The position numbers and the translations under genes were made by a program. The notes beneath the pieces were generated by a model. That model worked only from the letters and a program-made list of their open reading frames with translations. It had not been told where the DNA came from and did not search any database. Of a DNA stretch of 6,172 nucleotides, positions 1 through 6,077 are shown piece by piece (within the stretch, counting starts at the first letter, position 1; each line of letters begins with the position of its first letter). Source of the stretch: Oscillospiraceae bacterium (GTDB lineage Bacteria > Bacillota > Clostridia > Oscillospirales > Ruminococcaceae); NCBI GenBank assembly GCA_031285645.1, contig JAITVU010000215.1, positions 1-6,172 on the forward strand, in the 5' to 3' direction.

Positions 1-906
1 CGCCACAATGCCGTTGGAGTTGTGGGGCGCGATCTGGATGTACGCGCTTTCCAGCATCGCACCAAGCAGCTTTGTCTCCCAAATGCCGCCCACATGCGTC
101 AAATCCGGCTGTGCTATAGAGTGATAGTGCTCGGCAATAAAACTCTTGTAACCCCAGCGCGTAAATACGCGTTCGCCGCCGGCAATCGGCACCATCGACT
201 TCATGCTCAGTTTGCGGAAACCCTCTTTATCATCAGGATGCATCGGCTCCTCAATAAACATGACATCGGCGTCAACGACATTATTCGCCATCATCACGGC
301 GCCGTCGTATGAAAGAGCGCCATGCAGTTCAATACACAAACCAATGTCCTTGCCAACCGCAGCACGGATATCATAAATATTCTTGAGCGCCGTTTCAACA
401 ACTTCGCGCTCCCGGGTGGATCCGTCAACCTGATGTACAAACAGCGGGTCCCACTTAAGCGCGGTAAACCCGCGTGCAACAACCTTTTTAGCCGCCTGCA
501 CGTAATCGTCGCTGGTTTTACAATCCCGGAACCAGCCGTTGGCGTATGTGCGGATGCGTTGGTGATGCTTGCCGCCGATCAAATTATAAATTGGCTGGCC
601 CGCTTTTTTGCCAATAATATCCCACAGCGCAATCTCTATGCCCGAAATGGCGCTTAAAAATACCGCGCCGCCGCGCCAGGCATCTTTTGAAAAGAATTTA
701 TCAAACAGTTTCGAGACAATATAAGGCGATTCACCCAGTATGTATGGGGTAATATGCGCGTCAATAGCACTTTTTATCGCCACTTCATGGTTACGCAGCG
801 TCGCCTCGCCAATGCCTGTAATCCCTTCATCGGTTTCAACCTTGACAAGAATCAGGTTGCGCCAAACAGAATAATGTAAATAAGTCTCAATATTAGTAAT
901 TTTCAT
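1..906 (-). CDS. Enolase-superfamily (mandelate racemase subgroup) acid-sugar dehydratase, C-terminus cut off by window edge
   Basis: The 302 visible residues begin MKITNIETYL and stay open to base 1, so about 80 C-terminal residues are missing. An N-terminal capping domain (about residues 1-120, with KVETDEGITGIGEATLR near 22-38) is followed by a TIM barrel. The catalytic positions can be read directly: K151 (KWDP), E193 and H195 (ELHG), E219 (FIEEP), E245 (GGER), D268 (QPDLTH) and H295 (APHN). From the first metal ligand onward their spacing equals that of mandelate racemase (D195, E221, E247, D270, H297). The first metal ligand is Glu rather than the usual Asp, and E-x-H resembles the D-x-H of galactonate and mannonate dehydratases. 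This suggests dehydration of an aldonic acid to a 2-keto-3-deoxy acid in the cytoplasm. It starts 15 bases after the stop of the upstream paralogue, with a GGGGGAGG ribosome site (914-921) 7 bases before the ATG, so the two are almost certainly cotranscribed. The substrate cannot be told from sequence. Confidence 0.88.
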   Translation of the reverse strand, partial: MKITNIETYLHYSVWRNLILVKVETDEGITGIGEATLRNHEVAIKSAIDAHITPYILGESPYIVSKLFDKFFSKDAWRGGAVFLSAISGIEIALWDIIGKKAGQPIYNLIGGKHHQRIRTYANGWFRDCKTSDDYVQAAKKVVARGFTALKWDPLFVHQVDGSTREREVVETALKNIYDIRAAVGKDIGLCIELHGALSYDGAVMMANNVVDADVMFIEEPMHPDDKEGFRKLSMKSMVPIAGGERVFTRWGYKSFIAEHYHSIAQPDLTHVGGIWETKLLGAMLESAYIQIAPHNSNGIVA

Positions 907-921
907 TTTTTCGCCTCCCCC

Positions 922-2085
922 TTACCAGTCTTTCATGTTCTGTGCATATGGCTGGCTGTTTTCAAGCACCTCAAAGTCAGGCTCCAAGCCAAGTCCTGGT
1001 GCGTTGTCGTCCAAGATGACATGACTGTCCTTAATAACCGGGTATTTTTTGTAGAGCTTTGGCATAAGCTCAATGTTAGCAGGCGGAAACTCCTGCCGGA
1101 AGAAATTCGGGTTGGTTGCGTCGACATGGACAGCCGCCATCGTCGCGGTCGGGCCGCTGGAATTATGCGGGGCAACCTGCATGTAGTACGCTTCCGCGAT
1201 GGCGGAGATTTTTTTGGACTCCAGAATACCGCCGGTGTGGGAGAAGTCCGGCTGGATAATGGAGGCAATCCCCTCCTCAATCAGCCTGCGCTGGCCCCAA
1301 CGCATAAACAGGCGTTCCCCTGTCGCGATCGGGATATTCGACTTGTAGGCGAGTTTGCGGAAACCTTCCCAGTTATCCGGCTGCATGGGTTCCTCGATAA
1401 ACCCGAGGTTATAGGGTTCAAGCTGGCGGACAAGCCACAGGGATTGATCAAAAGTCATTTTCCCATGGCACTCGAGGAAAATATCAGGTTTTGGCCCAAC
1501 CGCTTCGCGGATAGCCGCAATAACCTCCACACATTCTTCCATATCCTGGCGTGTGATTGTTGGATGTACCTCGCCTTCATGCAAGGGTTTTCCGAAAGCG
1601 CCCGCTTTGCCAATAGGGTCCGTTTTGAAACCTGTAAAACCCTGCGCGACCAGTTTTTTTGCAACTTCAGCATAATCCGCCGGTGTCTTTGTCGGCGCCA
1701 CCTGGGTTAAGTGGGTGTACAGTTCCACGGTATCGCGCACTTTCCCCCCTATCATGGCGTATACAGGCAGGTTCATCTTTTTGCCCATGGCGTCCCAGCA
1801 AGCCATTTCAATACCGCTGATAGCGGTGTTCATAATAACGCCGTTGCGCCAGGCATCCCATGTAAAATAGCGGTTAAACCAATCCTCAATATTATAAACC
1901 GGCAAACCGATCAAATGGGGTTTAAGCAAATTGATGCATTCCCATATGGCCGGCGCTTTAACACGCAGCGTCGCTTCGCCAAAACCATATATGCCTTCGT
2001 CTGTCTCAACTTTTACAAAATGCAGATTGCGTGTGTATTGACCTGTAACGTTGAACAAATACTGCTTTATATCGGTAATCTTCAA
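922..2085 (-). CDS. Enolase-superfamily acid-sugar dehydratase (galactonate/gluconate dehydratase-like), probable TTG start
   Basis: This complete gene encodes 387 residues if translation starts at the TTG at 2085. That start puts LKITDIKQYL in register with the MKITNIETYL start of the downstream paralogue and lies 8 bases after an AAGGGAG ribosome site. An ATG at 2148 would add 21 residues with no family resemblance and has only a weak ribosome site. Catalytic positions from the TTG: K154 (KTDP), E205 and H207 (ECHG), E231 (FIEEP), E257 (TGER), D280 (QPDFSH) and H307 (APHNSSGP). From E205 on, the spacing matches mandelate racemase exactly. As in the neighbour, Glu replaces Asp as first metal ligand and an E-x-H motif follows, pointing to the acid-sugar dehydratase branch. 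The family is confident; the substrate (galactonate, gluconate or another uronate-derived acid) is not. It is transcribed divergently from the alpha-glucuronidase gene. Confidence 0.9.
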   Translation of the reverse strand: MKITDIKQYLFNVTGQYTRNLHFVKVETDEGIYGFGEATLRVKAPAIWECINLLKPHLIGLPVYNIEDWFNRYFTWDAWRNGVIMNTAISGIEMACWDAMGKKMNLPVYAMIGGKVRDTVELYTHLTQVAPTKTPADYAEVAKKLVAQGFTGFKTDPIGKAGAFGKPLHEGEVHPTITRQDMEECVEVIAAIREAVGPKPDIFLECHGKMTFDQSLWLVRQLEPYNLGFIEEPMQPDNWEGFRKLAYKSNIPIATGERLFMRWGQRRLIEEGIASIIQPDFSHTGGILESKKISAIAEAYYMQVAPHNSSGPTATMAAVHVDATNPNFFRQEFPPANIELMPKLYKKYPVIKDSHVILDDNAPGLGLEPDFEVLENSQPYAQNMKDW

Positions 2086-2093
2086 CAATAACG

Positions 2094-2100
2094 CTCCCTT
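2094..2100 (-). promoter_or_regulatory. Ribosome binding site that fixes the TTG start of the upstream dehydratase
   Basis: On the minus strand AAGGGAG lies 8 bases before the TTG at 2085 and 5 bases before another in-frame TTG at 2088. It falls inside the reading frame that would open at the ATG at 2148, which argues that the longer form is not the main product. The two adjacent TTG codons cannot be told apart by sequence alone; the one at 2085 has the better spacing. Confidence 0.65.
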
Positions 2101-2223
2101 CAAAACATCGCTGCTGAAAACGCCAAACAGCGCTTTGCATCCCAGCAATATTTTTCAAATTTTGCACGAGTATTCCACGGCATGCTAATAATACCCGTGC
2201 GCGCGGCAGGTGCGTTGCCATTC

Positions 2224-2237
2224 ATGTACGGGTACAT
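2224..2237. repeat. 14-bp inverted repeat ATGTAC-GG-GTACAT, candidate operator
   Basis: Two perfect 6-base arms flank a GG centre. The repeat sits where transcription from the candidate minus-strand promoter (2238-2267) would begin, so a bound protein would block initiation of the dehydratase genes. No second copy was seen in the window. It could be a chance palindrome. Confidence 0.35.
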
Positions 2238-2267
2238 AGAATAAGTTTAATACTTTATCGCCGGCAA
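2238..2267 (-). promoter_or_regulatory. Candidate sigma-A-type promoter for the dehydratase pair
   Basis: Read on the minus strand, TTGCCG (2262-2267) and TATTCT (2238-2243) are separated by 18 bases. Each matches consensus at 4 of 6 positions. Transcription would start near 2231 and leave a leader of about 145 bases before the TTG. It is the best pair I found for this orientation, but it is weak. Confidence 0.3.
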
Positions 2268-2290
2268 ATCTACTGGCTTATTGCACACAA

Positions 2291-2323
2291 TTTAGGATTA
2301 ATATTTATTTATTTAGTAGAAAA
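2291..2323. promoter_or_regulatory. AT-rich operator-like block resembling the regulator's own promoter region
   Basis: The block contains TTTAGG, then AATATTTATT three bases later, then ATTTAGTA followed by GAAAA. TTTAGG and AATATTTATT also occur two bases apart at 4890-4907 upstream of the LacI-type gene. ATTTAGTA is half of the 26-bp palindrome at 4825-4850. The block lies between the divergent dehydratase and alpha-glucuronidase genes, upstream of both candidate promoters. I infer a binding site of the same regulator; shared AT-richness is the main alternative. Confidence 0.4.
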
Positions 2324-2357
2324 CAAACTGGTGTAGGCCGGTAAAAGGTTTTGCCTA

Positions 2358-2371
2358 GCAAATACGTTTGC
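2358..2371. repeat. 14-bp inverted repeat GCAAA-TACG-TTTGC, candidate operator
   Basis: Two perfect 5-base arms surround TACG. Size and composition are in the range of LacI/GalR-type operators. However, the CG is off centre, and the match to the CcpA cre consensus is poor on both strands. It lies about 95 bases upstream of the plus-strand promoter at 2464-2492. Confidence 0.3.
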
Positions 2372-2463
2372 ACCATTTAGCACAAGACAATCGCTTCCCC
2401 AGCGCTTGTATAAGGTTTTTGTATTTTTGAAAAACCACGCAATTTACGACAAGGCATTGTCTG

Positions 2464-2492
2464 TTGCATTTCTATGCGCGGAATAGTATAAT
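2464..2492 (+). promoter_or_regulatory. Probable sigma-A promoter of the alpha-glucuronidase gene
   Basis: A perfect TATAAT (2487-2492) lies 17 bases after TTGCAT (2464-2469), which matches only the TTG of the -35 consensus. The next bases are GGGGGCG, an unusually GC-rich discriminator. Transcription would begin around 2497-2499, giving a leader of about 185 bases before the ATG at 2684. The weak -35 would fit a promoter that needs an activator. Confidence 0.6.
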
Positions 2493-2657
2493 GGGGGCGT
2501 CAAGCTGGGCTTTACAAGATATTCCGCCGTATACAGCGGAATATCGGGTCCATTTTCACACTGTGAACTCCCTTGCCTTTTCGGCAAGGTTCCTGCGGAC
2601 GCACCCCGCGGTTAGGGGGCCTACCCCCGGTTCAAAACGGCTTCTTACCGGAGCCGT
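2493..2657 (+). ncRNA. Structured multi-hairpin 5' leader of unknown class upstream of aguA
   Basis: Four helices can be drawn by eye. A closing stem pairs GGGGGCGTC (2493-2501) with GACGC-A-CCCC (2598-2607), nine pairs with one bulged A. Inside it is a perfect 10-bp hairpin at 2518-2545 (GATATTCCGC arm, 8-base loop) and a 7-bp hairpin at 2571-2589 (CCTTGCC arm). After it come a G5/C5 hairpin at 2615-2628 and a 6-bp ACGGCT/AGCCGT hairpin at 2637-2657. The C-runs at 2604-2607 and 2624-2628 can each pair with either G-run (2493-2497 or 2615-2619), so exclusive folds are possible. If transcription starts near 2499, the first G-run is mostly untranscribed and the closing stem shrinks to about five pairs. 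No U-tract follows, so this is not a plain terminator. I could not match it to a riboswitch class I know. A reading frame crossing it (2464-2691) looks like noise. Confidence 0.5.
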
Positions 2658-2667
2658 GTATAAAATG

Positions 2668-2674
2668 AAGGAGG
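2668..2674 (+). promoter_or_regulatory. Strong ribosome binding site of aguA
   Basis: AAGGAGG lies 9 bases before the ATG at 2684 and only 4 bases before an out-of-frame ATG at 2679. The spacing favours 2684, which opens the alpha-glucuronidase frame. The ATG at 2679 would give an unrelated 43-residue peptide. Confidence 0.85.
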
Positions 2675-2683
2675 ACTTATGCA

Positions 2684-4717
2684 ATGCATAATACGATCTG
2701 TCATGTCAACGAGTACGATTGTTGGCTGCAAAACAGGGGCACAAACTCCTTTGATGCGGGGCTGGCAGGAATACTATCCACGATCGTTGCCAACGAGAAG
2801 GGTGAAGTAGCCGCCAATGCAGTAAAGGAACTTCAACGCGGTCTATCCAGGATGTTTGGAATTGACAGTAAAATAACGGAAAAATCTTCTGCGGCCTGCG
2901 TGCGGATGGGAACTGTTTCCAGCTTGCCTGGCATCGCTTTTCCGCCGATGAAGGCAGAGGGATTTAGCATCAAGTCAGCAAACGGCGATTTTTTAATCGC
3001 CGGCGCCGACGCATCAGGCTTGCTTTACGGCGTGTACCGTTTTCTTACAGAACTGGCACTCGGCAATACCGGGCCGTTTGATATTGTGGACGCCCCGGCC
3101 TGTCCGACGCGCATGATTAATCACTGGGATACGCTGGAAAACTTTACGCGTGTTGCCCGCGGGTTTAAAAGGGGCATGAAAGGTGATTCCATCTTTTTTA
3201 AGGACGGTAAAATCCACTACGATCCCCAACGCATTGAGGATTACGCGCGGCTGCTGGCTTCTGTCGGCATTAACCTGGTTTCTCCCAATAACGTGAACGT
3301 GCGGGGCGACGCCAAATTCTTTATCACTGAAAAACATCTCCCCGAACTCGCAAAAATTGCCGCTATTTTACGCCCGTTCGGTATCCGGATGATGCTCGCC
3401 GTCTATTACTGTTCCAGCATGGCATTCGGCGGACTGGACACCGCGGATCCGCTGGACGCGCGGGTCGGCGATTGGTGGAAAAAGCAGACCGATCTTGTCT
3501 ACCGGCACATACCGGATCTGGCCGGTTATGTCGTGAAGGCCGATTCCGAGGGCGAACCGGGTCCGTTTGACTATGGCCGTACACACGCGGAAGGCGCAAA
3601 TATGCTGGCACGGGCTCTTAAGCCGCATGGCGGTGATGTGATGTGGCGCTGCTTCGTATACGACTGCCAGCAGGACTGGCGCGATCATTCCAAGGACAGG
3701 CCAAAGGCGTGTTACGATATTTTCGCGCCGCTTGACGGCCAGTTTGATGATAACGTCGTGCTCCAAATTAAGAACGGCCCACTCGATTTCCAGGTTTACG
3801 AGCCGGTCACGCCGCTTTTCGGCGCGCTGAAAAAAACAAGACACGTTCTTGAGGTTCAAATCGCCCAGGAGTACACGGGCCATCAAACAGACGTCGCTTT
3901 CCTGCCTTATTTCTGGTCAACGGAAGTCATGGATTTCGACATGAAGACGGGGCCAAACAGCACGATCGCCGGCATGATTGAAGACGGCGTCATTGAAGGG
4001 TTTATCGGCGTCGGCAATATCTGTGACGACAATAACTGGACGGGCCTCACGCTTGCGCAGGCCAACTTTTATGGTTTTGGCCGCCTGGGCTGGGATCCTA
4101 AAACCAGGCCCCAGGCAATTGCGGATGATTGGGCGCGTCTCACCTACGGCGACGAAAAAGTCAGCGCCATTGCGGCAAAAATCCAGATGGACTCTTATCC
4201 GGCGCTCGGCAAGGTAAACAATCCGTTCGGCGTCAGCTTTATGTGTAAGCCCGATTTCCATTATGGCCCAAGCATTGAGGGATATGAATATGCCAAGTGG
4301 GGTACTTATCACCGCGCCAACCATGAGGGCATCGGCATTGACCGCACGGCTTCCGGCACGGGCTACACCACGCAGTATTCGCCCGAAGTTGATAAAATGT
4401 TTTCCGATCCGGCCACATGCCCGGAAAACATCCTGCTTTTCATCCACCGTTTGCGTTACGACCATGTTATGAACAATGGGAAAACCCTGCTCCAGAATAT
4501 TTATAACAATCACTTTGAGGGCTATGAAGAGACCAGGGGCATGGTTGACGCCTGGAAATCACTGGAGGGAAAAATCAACGACGATTATTTCAACACTGTT
4601 CTGGAGCGTTTCGAGCTTCATTTGGACAACGCGCATGAATGGTGCGACCAAATCAATACGTATTTCAGGCGCTACACCGGCATAAACGATGAACAGGGAC
4701 GTAAAATTTACGATTAA
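2684..4717 (+). CDS. aguA: GH67 alpha-glucuronidase, intracellular
   Basis: The 677 residues match the usual length of bacterial GH67 enzymes, which cleave the alpha-1,2 bond between (4-O-methyl-)D-glucuronic acid and the non-reducing-end xylose of short xylo-oligosaccharides. Three regions are visible. The N-terminal domain (about 1-140) ends in a GLLYGVYRFLTELALG segment. The TIM-barrel catalytic domain (about 141-460) carries RMINHWDTLE (143-152), VSPNNVNV (199-206), VKADSEGEPGP (284-294), VMWRCFVY (319-326) and KNGPLDFQ (363-370). A helical C-terminal domain follows. By the spacing known from Geobacillus AguA (E285, D364, E392), the general acid is E289 and the base pair is D368 and E396; all are present. 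There is no signal peptide, so it acts in the cytoplasm on imported aldouronic acids. It appears monocistronic: its own promoter and structured leader lie upstream, and a terminator 27 bases after the stop separates it from the regulator gene. The family assignment is very secure. Confidence 0.96.
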   Translation: MHNTICHVNEYDCWLQNRGTNSFDAGLAGILSTIVANEKGEVAANAVKELQRGLSRMFGIDSKITEKSSAACVRMGTVSSLPGIAFPPMKAEGFSIKSANGDFLIAGADASGLLYGVYRFLTELALGNTGPFDIVDAPACPTRMINHWDTLENFTRVARGFKRGMKGDSIFFKDGKIHYDPQRIEDYARLLASVGINLVSPNNVNVRGDAKFFITEKHLPELAKIAAILRPFGIRMMLAVYYCSSMAFGGLDTADPLDARVGDWWKKQTDLVYRHIPDLAGYVVKADSEGEPGPFDYGRTHAEGANMLARALKPHGGDVMWRCFVYDCQQDWRDHSKDRPKACYDIFAPLDGQFDDNVVLQIKNGPLDFQVYEPVTPLFGALKKTRHVLEVQIAQEYTGHQTDVAFLPYFWSTEVMDFDMKTGPNSTIAGMIEDGVIEGFIGVGNICDDNNWTGLTLAQANFYGFGRLGWDPKTRPQAIADDWARLTYGDEKVSAIAAKIQMDSYPALGKVNNPFGVSFMCKPDFHYGPSIEGYEYAKWGTYHRANHEGIGIDRTASGTGYTTQYSPEVDKMFSDPATCPENILLFIHRLRYDHVMNNGKTLLQNIYNNHFEGYEETRGMVDAWKSLEGKINDDYFNTVLERFELHLDNAHEWCDQINTYFRRYTGINDEQGRKIYD

Positions 4718-4743
4718 ATTTTTACCTGACAGTCAAAAACAGC

Positions 4744-4778
4744 AAAAGGCCATCCGTGTTAACGCGGATGGCCTTTTT
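4744..4778 (+). terminator. Rho-independent terminator of aguA
   Basis: AAAAGGCCATCCGTG (4744-4758) pairs with CGCGGATGGCCTTTT (4763-4777) around a TTAA loop, 15 pairs with one G-U. It is followed by a T-run. It starts 27 bases after the aguA stop. The A-run on the other side means it could also work in the minus direction, although no minus-strand gene ends here. Confidence 0.95.
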
Positions 4779-4806
4779 ATGTGCAATCCCCGTACTGATC
4801 GCAATG

Positions 4807-4820
4807 TTGAATTAATTCAA
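4807..4820. repeat. Perfect 14-bp palindrome TTGAATTAATTCAA
   Basis: The sequence is its own reverse complement over all 14 bases. It lies four bases before a second, 26-bp palindrome and about 65-75 bases upstream of the regulator promoter. A dimeric regulator site is plausible. Its sequence differs from the neighbouring palindrome, so a different protein could bind it. Confidence 0.45.
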
Positions 4821-4824
4821 GTCT

Positions 4825-4850
4825 TATTTTACTAAATATTTAGTAAAATA
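4825..4850. promoter_or_regulatory. Perfect 26-bp AT-rich palindrome, candidate operator
   Basis: Each arm is TATTTTACTAAAT and the arms abut with no spacer. The T-run after it (4851-4857) makes it look superficially like a terminator, but the stem is almost pure A/T and a real terminator lies just upstream, so an operator is more likely. Its TTTACTAAAT half-site recurs in degenerate form at 4871-4880 (TTTACTTAAT), and ATTTAGTA recurs at 2311-2318. It lacks the central CG typical of LacI-family operators. Confidence 0.5.
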
Positions 4851-4870
4851 TTTTTTTATTTAAATATATT

Positions 4871-4899
4871 TTTACTTAATCTATTGACATTTAGGTAAA
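4871..4899. promoter_or_regulatory. Imperfect inverted repeat over the regulator's -35 box, candidate autoregulatory operator
   Basis: TTTACTTAAT (4871-4880) faces ATTTAGGTAAA (4889-4899) across 8 bases. The arms resemble those of the 26-bp palindrome 20 bases upstream. The spacer and right arm contain the TTGACA box at 4884-4889, so binding here would repress the gene. Autoregulation is inferred. Confidence 0.4.
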
Positions 4900-4912
4900 T
4901 ATTTATTAAGAT
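4884..4912 (+). promoter_or_regulatory. Sigma-A promoter of the LacI-type regulator gene
   Basis: A perfect TTGACA (4884-4889) is followed after exactly 17 bases by TAAGAT (4907-4912), which matches TATAAT at 4 of 6 positions. Transcription would begin near 4919. The ATG at 4911 lies inside this -10 box and would not be in the mRNA, which supports the downstream start at 4941. Confidence 0.65.
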
Positions 4913-4940
4913 GAAGAAAATATACGAAGCGGGTAAACAC

Positions 4941-5996
4941 ATGAAAGTAACGCTCAGCGACATAGCCAAACAGGAAGGCGTCACGCCTGCTACAGTACAG
5001 CGCGCGCTCAAGGGGAGCCCCGGTGTCAGCGAAAGGAAGCGCCGGGACATTCTTCGGACCGCGGCGCGGATGGGCTATAACAAAGATATAAGGCGCAATT
5101 TCAGGCGCATTGCCGTTTTGTTTCCCCGCTGGACGGAAGCCAACCGCTACTATCCCAATTACATATGGCAGGGCATCGACCAATATGCGGCCGAAGCCGG
5201 TGAAAATTTTGAGATTTTAAAATCGTATTATGAACATCTTGATAGTGAGAGCCAGTTGCAGGCGCTCAGGGAACTTCTCAGCACGCAGCATGGCAGGTTG
5301 GACGGCCTTGTAACCATAGGCTCGCACAAACCCGAAATTGTCGCGGCACTGCGCGCTTTTGAGGAAAAAGAAATTCCCGTTTCCCTCATGGGTGTGGATG
5401 GCGAAGGCGGCCGCATCTGCTGCGTCCGGCTTGATTACGAACTATCAGGGCATATGGCGGCTGATCTCCTGATCGGTTTTGGCGCAATCCAAAACCACAG
5501 CCGGATCATTGTTTGCGGTTATTTTATGGGTGTCAGCCAGTATAACAACTCTCAGGCTTTTGAGCGCCGCATATGGGAAAGCGGGCTTCACCTCGATATT
5601 CTGAAAATCGACAACGATCAGGACCCGGCCATTGTTAAAAGCCGAATGGAAGACGCCCTCAAGTATGACCCCGGTGTCAGCGCCATTTATTCCACCAGTT
5701 CCCGCGCCACAATCCCCATGTGTGAGGCGGTGCGTGAGATGGGTCTGACAGGAAAAATCAAGACGATCGGCAGCGATATTTTTCCCGAAAGCGTGCGGCT
5801 TTTGCAAAACAATGAATTAAGCGCCATTATTTATAACCGGCATACATTGATCGCGCGGCAAAGCGTTGAAGTATTGGATCGCTACCTGGCAGGGAAAGAA
5901 ATCCCTTGCGCGAATATCCTTATGCCTTCTGTTGTGGTAACGGCCAGCAACGCCGAGCATTATATTAAAGCCGACGGCATTCCCTGCAATGCTTAA
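4941..5996 (+). CDS. LacI-family transcriptional regulator with shortened hinge
   Basis: From the ATG at 4941 the protein has 351 residues and begins MKVTLSDIAKQEGVTPATVQ, the normal LacI-family opening. The in-frame ATG at 4911 would add ten atypical residues, has no ribosome site and overlaps the -10 box. The ribosome site for 4941 is also weak (GAAGCGGG). The helix-turn-helix covers about residues 4-24, with Gln where TVSR is usual (TVQRAL). A periplasmic-binding-protein-like effector domain runs from about residue 56 (RRIAVLFP) to the end, resembling the sugar-binding type used by ribose and allose sensors. Between GY (45-46) and IAVLFP only 11 residues occur, about six fewer than in typical members, and the hinge-helix A-x-x-L motif that contacts a central CpG is missing. 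It follows the aguA terminator in the same direction under its own promoter. I infer that it controls aguA and the dehydratases, responding to a sugar acid. Confidence 0.92.
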   Translation: MKVTLSDIAKQEGVTPATVQRALKGSPGVSERKRRDILRTAARMGYNKDIRRNFRRIAVLFPRWTEANRYYPNYIWQGIDQYAAEAGENFEILKSYYEHLDSESQLQALRELLSTQHGRLDGLVTIGSHKPEIVAALRAFEEKEIPVSLMGVDGEGGRICCVRLDYELSGHMAADLLIGFGAIQNHSRIIVCGYFMGVSQYNNSQAFERRIWESGLHLDILKIDNDQDPAIVKSRMEDALKYDPGVSAIYSTSSRATIPMCEAVREMGLTGKIKTIGSDIFPESVRLLQNNELSAIIYNRHTLIARQSVEVLDRYLAGKEIPCANILMPSVVVTASNAEHYIKADGIPCNA

Positions 5997-6077
5997 ACCT
6001 GCTCAGGCGGCTTTAAACGGGATTAAAACGGTGTGCCCTGGTTTGCTGAACAGCCTAGTACTCTGACCGCGCAGAAA

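Noticed and set aside
1021..2091. Long plus-strand reading frames opposite the dehydratase gene
   Set aside because: They are shadows of the minus-strand gene, whose catalytic motifs and spacing are fully conserved.
2382..2409. Hairpin with ACAAG/CTTGT and CGCT/AGCG pairs, followed by TATAAG
   Set aside because: The stem has a five-base bulge, and no acceptable -35 box accompanies the TATAAG, so neither a terminator nor a promoter is supported.
2464..2691. A 75-codon plus-strand reading frame ending inside aguA
   Set aside because: It begins at the -35 box of the aguA promoter, upstream of the predicted transcript start. It has no ribosome site, runs through the hairpins and shows no family resemblance.
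2679..2810. Out-of-frame ATG that could give a 43-residue peptide overlapping aguA
   Set aside because: It is only 4 bases from the AAGGAGG core, against 9 for the aguA ATG, and the peptide has no recognisable features.
3368..4513. Long minus-strand reading frames inside aguA
   Set aside because: They lie opposite the catalytic domain of a clearly real GH67 gene and resemble nothing I know.
4825..4857. Palindrome plus T-run read as a second terminator
   Set aside because: The stem is nearly all A/T and therefore weak, and a strong GC-rich terminator already ends aguA at 4744-4778.
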